Shown here: positions 57,541 to 64,000 of the stretch, in pieces
Numbering within the stretch: the first letter of the stretch is position 1
How the letters are laid out: each line of letters begins with the position of its first letter
Source of the DNA: Homalodisca vitripennis
Lineage: Eukaryota; Arthropoda; Insecta; Hemiptera; Cicadellidae
NCBI RefSeq assembly: GCF_021130785.1
Contig: NW_025777604.1
Span: forward strand, 1-64,000
Direction: 5' to 3'
DNA: 64,000 nucleotides
Made by a program: the position numbers and the translations under genes
Notes under the pieces: model-generated
Database searches by the model: none
What the model saw: the letters and a program-made list of their open reading frames with translations, nothing else
Told to the model about the DNA's origin: nothing

Positions 57541-59770
57541 TTGAGCTACGGTGTTCAAATTTGGCATGAAAACTCAGCGAAGCCTATTGCATAATACGTA
57601 ACAACTGTGAAGAATAATATAAAATATTGTTGCTTATTTCTTTTATTTAACGAGTCTGAATTTACTCTTCTCTCCTAAAGTTTTAAGGTACCAAGCAACA
57701 ACAAATGAGTTTTATAGAGTATAGTGTAAATTTCCAATAAATCATTTCGTTGCTAGTACTGAAATATTTAAAATGTAAAGGAATTATAAGTATGATTCCA
57801 TAACCCTATAAACTCATCCAGTATGGTACTATATAGACCGAGCTACTGCGATATGAAAGGGTTCGCGTTGTGACATGGATGGGCCTGGGTTTATTCCCAT
57901 GAACACCACAGAAGTTATAGCCACAAGCCTTGAATGTTTTCTCGCCTTAGTCTGATAACAATAGAAACTCCCTAGAGGCGGGTCAAATGGGTAAACAAAA
58001 TAAGCAGGAAAGCAATTAGTTGTCAAACATTCAGGACCTTGAAGGATACGCCATAAGTCACAGAGAGACGGGTAGCGGAAAAGATCCTTCTAAAACTACC
58101 TTGTCTTTTCTGAATATCACCTTCCATAAAAGTTAAGCTGAATGTTAAACCTCCACATCTTAACTAAAATGGACTACAAAAATCCAAGTGCCTACAGGCG
58201 TATCTTAGAGCAATGAGGATTAACAGAAGCTCCTAAGTAAATTTTGTAGTAATGTATTAAATTACACTGAAAAAGTACTTGGCTGACAATGGCTAATTTA
58301 GTCTCTCCATACCTTGGCTACAGGTGATATCACTATCACTTACGTGTATGACAGTTGGATTTAAATGTTTTTAATAAAACAATTATTTTTGGTAAACATA
58401 GCACTTGATATTTTTTTATTTAGTTTTAAATTTTAATACGACCCGCTCGACAACACTTCTTTTCACTGACGACCTATTTCATTTTTGGAAGAAAGATTTC
58501 ATCACTTTTACGTACATTAAGGGTGTTTGCTTATACTCGTAAATGTTTGGACACCAGACTAGAAAATAAGAACAAATAAATCTTGTGGTTGTTTATGTAA
58601 TTGTAAAAGAATTTCATTTGCGTAGGGTAACTTATGGACTCTTATTAAAGAAACAGCTGATATGTCCCCTATAGAAGTACACACCGAAATTACTTATATC
58701 CATAGGAACAACGGTAGACTTTTTCTATATTTTTAAGTGTTTTAATTGTTTAGTAGTATATTCAAAATTCCCACTTATCGCAGCAGCTCGGAGAACTGCC
58801 GAACAAGGAACAAGTTGTGAGGCTCAGAGAGAGGACCAGGACCTACAGTGAGCTATATTTATTTTTTATAGGTCATAGTTTCTGGTCTCACTATCTCTTC
58901 ATACCAACAGTACTTAGTTTATCCTATTTTATCGCCAATTCATCGCAGCATAAATAACTATACTATTGCATTTATTATGGTTTAAATAAATAATAACCTA
59001 TAAAATATAGTCTAAAAATATAAACGCGTTTTAAAGTAAAGAGCGTAATAAATCCCTCTGGTATGTTCTCTGTAAAAGCTATGGTACTTTTTCAGTTAAA
59101 TTTGCTCTTTGTGCTGTTTCTAATTCTCGTGTACATAACGCAGGAATGTAGAATCGGCCTTTATATTTACCAACATATTTAACGACATTATAAATTAAGA
59201 ATCTGATTCATACGTTGATAGAGTCATAGAATCTTTTTAGAAAACCATTTTCTTATCCATGTCTCACAGCTACCTTCCCAGTATTTCATAGTAGCATAAA
59301 TACTAACAGTGAGTTCAAAGTAGTGAATAATGACGGATTATTACTAAAAAGCCCAACTGAAATATGTATAAATGTTTACATGTAATAATTTCTATAGTTG
59401 TGAACAGTTTCCCAGAAAAAAAAATAATTTAACCCATTTTTGTAATCCTGTGGTACACAAAAAAATCATTCAACCTTAGTATTACAGTAAGAATTCCGTA
59501 CTGAACTCCACTGACTTTTTCAAATACTTAAGATGTTTCGCTTAAACTAAATATTATTTTAGTTTCATTACAATAACTACATTGTATAGCAATATTAATG
59601 TAATATAACGATATTAAATACACCTTACTATTAAAAATGGTGTACTTGCATAGTTTGTGAGCATAAGCTGAAGAATTACCAGAATGTGGCTTAAAGACGT
59701 CTTATAACGTAGTACAGTAATTCTGTCTCAACTTATTAACTTAAGGACCCGAGTTCGAGTTTTAGTTCAC
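57541..59770 (+). repeat. Array segment with core copy 10 and SINE-like block
   Basis: Collinear with 26,920-28,710: 'gagctactgcgatatgaaag', 'gttgtgacatggatggg', 'acattcaggaccttgaaggatacg', 'agacgggtagcgg'. The core lies at about 58,790-58,850 (gaacaaggaacaagttgtga, 'gaggaccaggacctac'), followed by AGTGAGCTA, a plausible donor. A decayed B module (tctcgtgtacataacgcagg) and the tRNA-like block at about 59,680-59,770 (cccgagttcgagttttag) follow. It is cut on the right by a LINE fragment. Confidence 0.65.
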
Positions 59771-59856
59771 TTGAGATGTGTGTTTTTAAATCCTTTCAAT
59801 ATATAAGTATTCAGAAATAATCAGATTAAAATCAATTTCTACACATCGGCCAAGCT

Positions 59857-60113
59857 AGTCCAAGTCCAAGTCGCTGTGACTGTGAGGGGTGGATCCCCCA
59901 CATCTTTCAAGGCCTCTGCCGGTTAGGCTTTTGCCTTGTGTCTCGAGGGTCAAAGTCCTAGTAGCTTTCGCTACCTGTCAGTGGGGTGAAGTGCCGTGGT
60001 GCAGTCGAACCTGTAGTCGATGTCATCAGTCATCCATGGGAAGACGCAGTTGGGGGACCTCCTGGGCGCGAAGCTCACGGATGTGATCCCACGGTGAGGA
60101 CTCTGCAGCTTCC
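59857..60113 (-). mobile_element. 5'-truncated Jockey-type LINE fragment, second copy
   Basis: This matches the left 250 bp of the long LINE and includes the ORF2 C-terminus read on the minus strand (ESSPWDHIRELRAQEVPQ, then a TGA). It lacks the TAA that shortens ORF2 in the long copy. The 3' tail on the left is GACTTG-type (gtccaagtccaagtcgctg on +). The 5' truncation is near 60,113. It is inserted between the SINE-like block and an H module. Confidence 0.87.
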
Positions 60114-60420
60114 GCTAAGTTACATAATATCCTTTCATACATAACTGATAAATAGTGTAAAGATTACTTGGATAATTATTTACTTAAATATGTCTTAGAG
60201 ATATCACTCAGGCATTTAATAACAGTGCAATATTGAACATGATTTAAATAAGCGAATGCTAGTTGACTTAGGAATAAAATTCATATCTTAGTAACATTTA
60301 ATTGTTTACCCTCAATAAAATAATATCTATATTATACAGATTTGTGTAGAAATATGGTCTGTAATTGTTGATTTAACCAATTACTTTCTGAAACCACCAG
60401 AGCTCTGAAGTTAACCTTCA
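60114..60420 (+). repeat. Array module H, copy at 60.1 kb
   Basis: 'gtgtaaagattacttgg', 'attatttacttaaatatgtc', 'tcactcaggcatttaataacag' and 'ttaaccaattactttctgaaacc' parallel 24,480-24,755 and 29,360-29,640. Confidence 0.55.
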
Positions 60421-61079
60421 CAGTCATTCAGAATTAAAATTATGTTCCTCTATTTGTTTTCCTGTCATAGTACAAACAATTTTTTTTTTCATTTTGTAAC
60501 ACATCTTGTAGTTATTAAACATTTAGTTTCGGAAACAGTACAGATTTAATAATATTGTTTATCTTTAAAAAATTCCTTTTTTTAAATGAATATAAAACGT
60601 AACTGAGAGTAACTTTGTTCCTATTAGTTAAGAATAAACAGATAATAATTATTTTAATAAAAAATATTAAACGGAACTGAACTACTCTACAAGTTATTTA
60701 TTATGTTAGGAATTACTCAATGATCAATACGTACAATGCTGCTAAATTACTTAACAGGCAGCAAGTATTACTAAGTATCTCATAAATAGGTTGACGCTAA
60801 ACTTCTAGTCGAAACGTTGAGAGCTTCTTTGGGCCTAACACGTTGCAGGAACAAAATTAAATGTCTACCAATGAATTCATGGAAACATAGAAATATTTTA
60901 ATATCAATTGGGAGATTTATATTTTATGTTAAGAACTTTATTAACTATACAAGAGGTGGAAATTGTTTTTGTTAGGTTTTAAAAGCTTAACCGTGTTAAG
61001 ATCAACAATCTTATTTTGTGTCGCTATCTTTTTTACCATTTACGAAAATTATAAATTATAAATTTGATTATTTTTTAAA
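60421..61079. other. A+T-rich array flank, no gene seen
   Basis: 'gaaattgtttttgttaggtttt' near 60,958 resembles 11,345. Otherwise featureless. Confidence 0.35.
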
Positions 61080-62460
61080 CGTAATATTATTATACAGAAC
61101 TTAATTGGGATAATTATTTATGTATTCGTGACAATATGTAATTAAAAATACTTCAAATTTAAAGATATCTTCACTTAGAATAAAACTCAACCCGGTTTAT
61201 GTACATTTGATTGTAGACTATTACAACTCGCCCCAGGCCTCATGGAGGGATTTGGTGTTTGGTTAAATTTGGAAATGAAGTTTTCTAATGTCATGTCGTG
61301 TATTGTAGAATAATTATAAATAGTAAAAGATGTTATGTCGTAAAGTTTCCCTGTGTATTGCATACAAACACTAATAATGTAGCACATTTATCAGATATGG
61401 GGAAAAAAACTTATAAGAATCTTTATAGTTAAGTTTTATTTACCCGTTTGTGCCTCTAAAATTTATGTGTTGGGTTAATCATACAACAAAAGTTTAGCGT
61501 TATTAGTAGTCGTGACGTCAGCAATATTAGGGACAGCTAAAACGTAAGCAGCAGTTTCAGTAAAATATTATTTTATATCCATGGAAACAAAATAGCATTT
61601 ATAATTTAATATTTAAAAAAAAGTCTAAAGTTTTATGTAGCTGCATTTTTTAAATTTCCTTGAACTCACAGCTAGTCGTGGAAGTAGCACCAGGAACACG
61701 ATGTGATGGCCAGAAGCAGAACCAGGACCAGAACTTACAAGGATGAGTTAATTTAATTCAATTTTAATCGTAGTTTTACTTGCTATTTCTCATTATACAA
61801 AGCAGTTTACATCCTACTTTTAGCGATTATTTACAGCAAAAAACGCCACAATAGTTCATATGTAGCGCTAACAGAAGTAAAAATTAAATATAGTTAATAC
61901 ACTGTATTTTTAAGTTTTGTGTAAAAGCTACTAATTCGTGTTTGGTGCTATGTATAATCCTCTTAGTACCCAAATAGTACAGGGAGAATCAGTTTACAAT
62001 ATTTCGTATTGAATGGACACTAATAGATATTAGAAGTTGTCGCGTAATTTTATAAAAAATATGTATATATTGTTATGAAAGGCATTTTCTAATTTGTGTT
62101 TTACAACAATCTTTCTAACGTTGCTAGTAAGCGAAAAATTCGTAATCAGTTCACATTACTCGTTGAATTTTATTAAAAAATATAAAAACAATGATTATTT
62201 TTGGTTTGATTGATATATTTTAAAAATTAAAAACAATACAATACAGTTGTAACTTAAATTTGTTATAGAAGATTTAACTCATTCTATTAGTTACAGAAAC
62301 CTCTCTTTCACAATACAAGAGATAATAACGGGCCAATTTAAATTATGCGATATTAGGAATGCATAATTAGATTCTAATACTAAATTTAAATATTAAAATT
62401 CCTCTTCATAAATTATAATAACGAAATATCTGTTTCATGGCAAAATAAAAATAAGTCGTT
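61080..62460 (+). repeat. Array unit copy 11 (modules G, leader, core and B)
   Basis: Module G (to about 61,285) matches 11,940-12,240. From about 61,290 to 62,033 the sequence is closely similar to 4,905-5,656, including CRE-like TGACGTCA at 61,513-61,520. The core is at about 61,675-61,745 (gcaccaggaacacgatgtga, 'tggccagaagcagaacc'), with donor position AAGGATGAGTT. The B module lies at about 61,965 (agtacccaaatagtacaggg). This copy shows the site before LINE insertion in copy 2. A diverged H-like stretch leads to the mariner relic. Confidence 0.75.
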
Positions 62461-63030
62461 TTGGAGAATAACACACAATCCTCTCCCGAACCTCAAAAAG
62501 TGCACATGAGCATGTCTCGTATTACAATAATGCTAATAGTCTTCTTTGACGTACAGAAATCGTCCATTTCGAGTTTGTACCGCAAGGAAAAACTGTCAAC
62601 GCAGTCCTTTGTCTGGAGGTGCTTGAGACTGAAATGCAAGATCGCCCGCGTCCGGCCTGATATTAAAGTCATCTTCAAGCTCCACCACGAAAATGCCCCC
62701 AGCCACACGGCATTCGTAGTTGCCAACTACCCTACCAAGAACAAGACCTCCATGGTGCCCCAATCTACTTACAGCTCTGACATAGCTCTGTGTGATTTTG
62801 TTTTGTTCCACCGACTAAAGAGAGAGCTGATGGGAAAGCATTGGGATTCAGTGGAAAACATCCAAGCTGAAGTTATAAGAGTACTGAGAGGCGTTCCAGT
62901 GGAGGAGTTCCAGCGTGCTTTCCAAGTGTGGCAGAATTGTCTACGCAGGTGTACTGATGCAGGAGGAGACTATTTTGAAGTATTTTCACCATTTTTATCA
63001 ATCGGATGATGAAATAATGTATTTTCCAGA
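62461..63030 (+). pseudogene. Mariner transposase relic, copy 2 (C-terminal two thirds)
   Basis: Mariner transposases cut and paste DNA with a DD34D triad. This copy has an open 182-codon frame (62,461-63,009). It includes SRITIMLIVFFD (first acidic residue, Asp30 of the frame), HHENAPSHTAF (second position, Glu77 where the family has Asp) and STYSSDIALCDF (third, Asp112). The 34-residue spacing is exact. Downstream WDSVENIQAEVIRVLRGVPV and TDAGGDYFEVF match the usual C-terminus. The N-terminal DNA-binding region is missing, so the long frame is a remnant and the apparent ATG is not a true start. No terminal inverted repeats were found. Confidence 0.85.
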
Positions 63031-63189
63031 TAATGGTCATTATTTCCATCATGCACCCTATATACTCATGTCTCATCAGGTGCACAACTAAAAAGCACTA
63101 TAATGTTGACTGACACGATCCAAAAGCACGGTGGAGCTATTGAATCTTCAATAACGCAGATATGGTGGGAAGGGCTGTTTCAATACGTA

Positions 63190-64000
63190 TGTTGAGTTTA
63201 GCTCGAGTTCACCTTCTTCTTAATGCAGCGTCTAATATCTGATGCTGTTGAGACTTCTTAAATCTCAAATCATGTTTAACGAAAGCGATCTGAAAATATT
63301 TTGTTGACCAAACCGAAAAAGTTTAAAAGGAAGCCCCTGCATCGGTTTAACACTTAACATTCACAGCCTTACTGAATCATTCCTTCTCACCATAGCTGTG
63401 TACTGTTTAAAAGATTTGATTGCACGTAAGATTTGCTTGTGTGGAAGAAGGTTGATTTCAGTTTCTGCACGTAAGAGAAAGTTAAACTGGAGCTAAACTC
63501 AACACTCACATAGAATTAGATTTTCCAACTATATCTGCGTTACTGTGTTGCAAAATCGTACGGATTTGGCTGAGCGTTAACGAATATGTTTCGTTCTTAT
63601 TTGAAACCATGATTGGTGAATTAATATACATATCAACACACTGTGTACTATCATGTGATATTGTATTGTAACATTTATTATTAGAGTAAAAAGAAATTAT
63701 AATATATTGTGCTTAATGTAACTTCCAACTTGCAGTATATGATTCCATTGCACACCTTTGTGGTAGTACCTTCGTTTGCTTACCAGACATTTTATTTGAG
63801 TAGTGATATAAAACCTTGCGTGAAGTTTCTACAAATATTGTAACCAATTATGAATTATATGATGGTGCTGTCCAAACTTTGGAATTGGGCTGATCGTCAT
63901 AGAAGTCTAACATTTACCACAGTAATCTTACACGATTTCTCTTTGATCACTGTGGATGTAAACATTGCTTTCCTGTGTGATTGTATGTTTATCTGTCCAC
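63190..64000 (+). repeat. Array modules C and D, copy at 63.2 kb, running off the window
   Basis: Block C: 'aatgcagcgtctaatatctgatgctg', 'cccctgcatcggtttaacac', 'attgcacgtaagatttgcttg'. Block D: 'gtagtaccttcgtttgcttaccag', 'gaattatatgatggtgctgtcc', 'ggaattgggctgatcg'. Collinear with 56,690-57,510, at an offset of about 6.4-6.5 kb. Confidence 0.65.

Noticed and set aside
57350..57544. 64-codon frame in array block D as a gene
   Set aside because: The related blocks at 25.9 and 63.8 kb do not keep the frame, so it is probably a chance opening in a repeat.
59889..60086. Plus-strand frame MDPPHLSRPLPVRLL and its relative at 5,571-5,792
   Set aside because: Both are antisense readings of the LINE 3' end, which is present in three copies.

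Overview
This is a eukaryotic, gene-poor and A+T-rich window, about two thirds A+T by eye. The transposons point to an arthropod, most likely an insect: a Jockey-type LINE, mariner remnants, a second DDE transposase relic, a Penelope-like GIY-YIG fragment, a Helitron-like element and RTE-like tails. I cannot name the species. I see no intact host protein-coding gene. Most short open frames lie in repeats or are random A+T-rich frames.

The dominant structure is an old segmental array. A unit of several kilobases recurs at about 0.3, 5.3, 6.5, 9.9, 13.9, 15.0, 23.7, 27.8, 55.1, 58.8 and 61.7 kb, always on the + strand. Its modules keep their order. First comes a 'cctctatagtatgtatgtg / gataacaa' leader, in three copies with CRE- and TATA-like motifs. 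Then comes an 'atccatggaaac' segment and a G+C-richer core of about 70 bp built on 'ccaggaacaagatgtgatgg...aggaccaggacctaca'. That core looks like an exon: a pyrimidine tract and AG precede it, and a GTRAGT-like donor follows it, intact in copy 1 at 332-417. Next are a 'cacaaaacac' segment and a 'gtacccaaag-gtacagggagaatcagtttac' module. Some units add a mariner remnant, further shared blocks, and a tRNA-like (SINE-like) block. The constant orientation and the shared mariner insertion fit tandem or segmental duplication better than independent transposition.

From 15.4 to 20.2 kb a nearly complete but broken, G+C-rich Jockey-clade LINE lies on the minus strand inside a unit. It has a candidate 9-bp target-site duplication, ORF1 with zinc knuckles, and ORF2 with endonuclease and reverse transcriptase. 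Two 5'-truncated sister copies sit at 5.66 and 59.86 kb. An 18S rRNA fragment lies at 22.06-22.34 kb.

The region 36.0-41.8 kb differs from the rest. It holds an array of 13-bp interrupted palindromes, the first three exactly 69 bp apart, then a 69-bp minisatellite of about 28 copies with subtypes and a partial higher-order repeat, then a 75-bp minisatellite. Both units are multiples of three, so long frames stay open on both strands. The following 42-54 kb holds a decayed DDE transposase, RTE-like tails, the Penelope-like fragment with a hammerhead-like motif, and a 32-bp minisatellite.

The best candidates for something new are the same-orientation array with its exon-like core, and the palindrome plus 69-bp repeat complex. 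Neither can be assigned a function from sequence alone.
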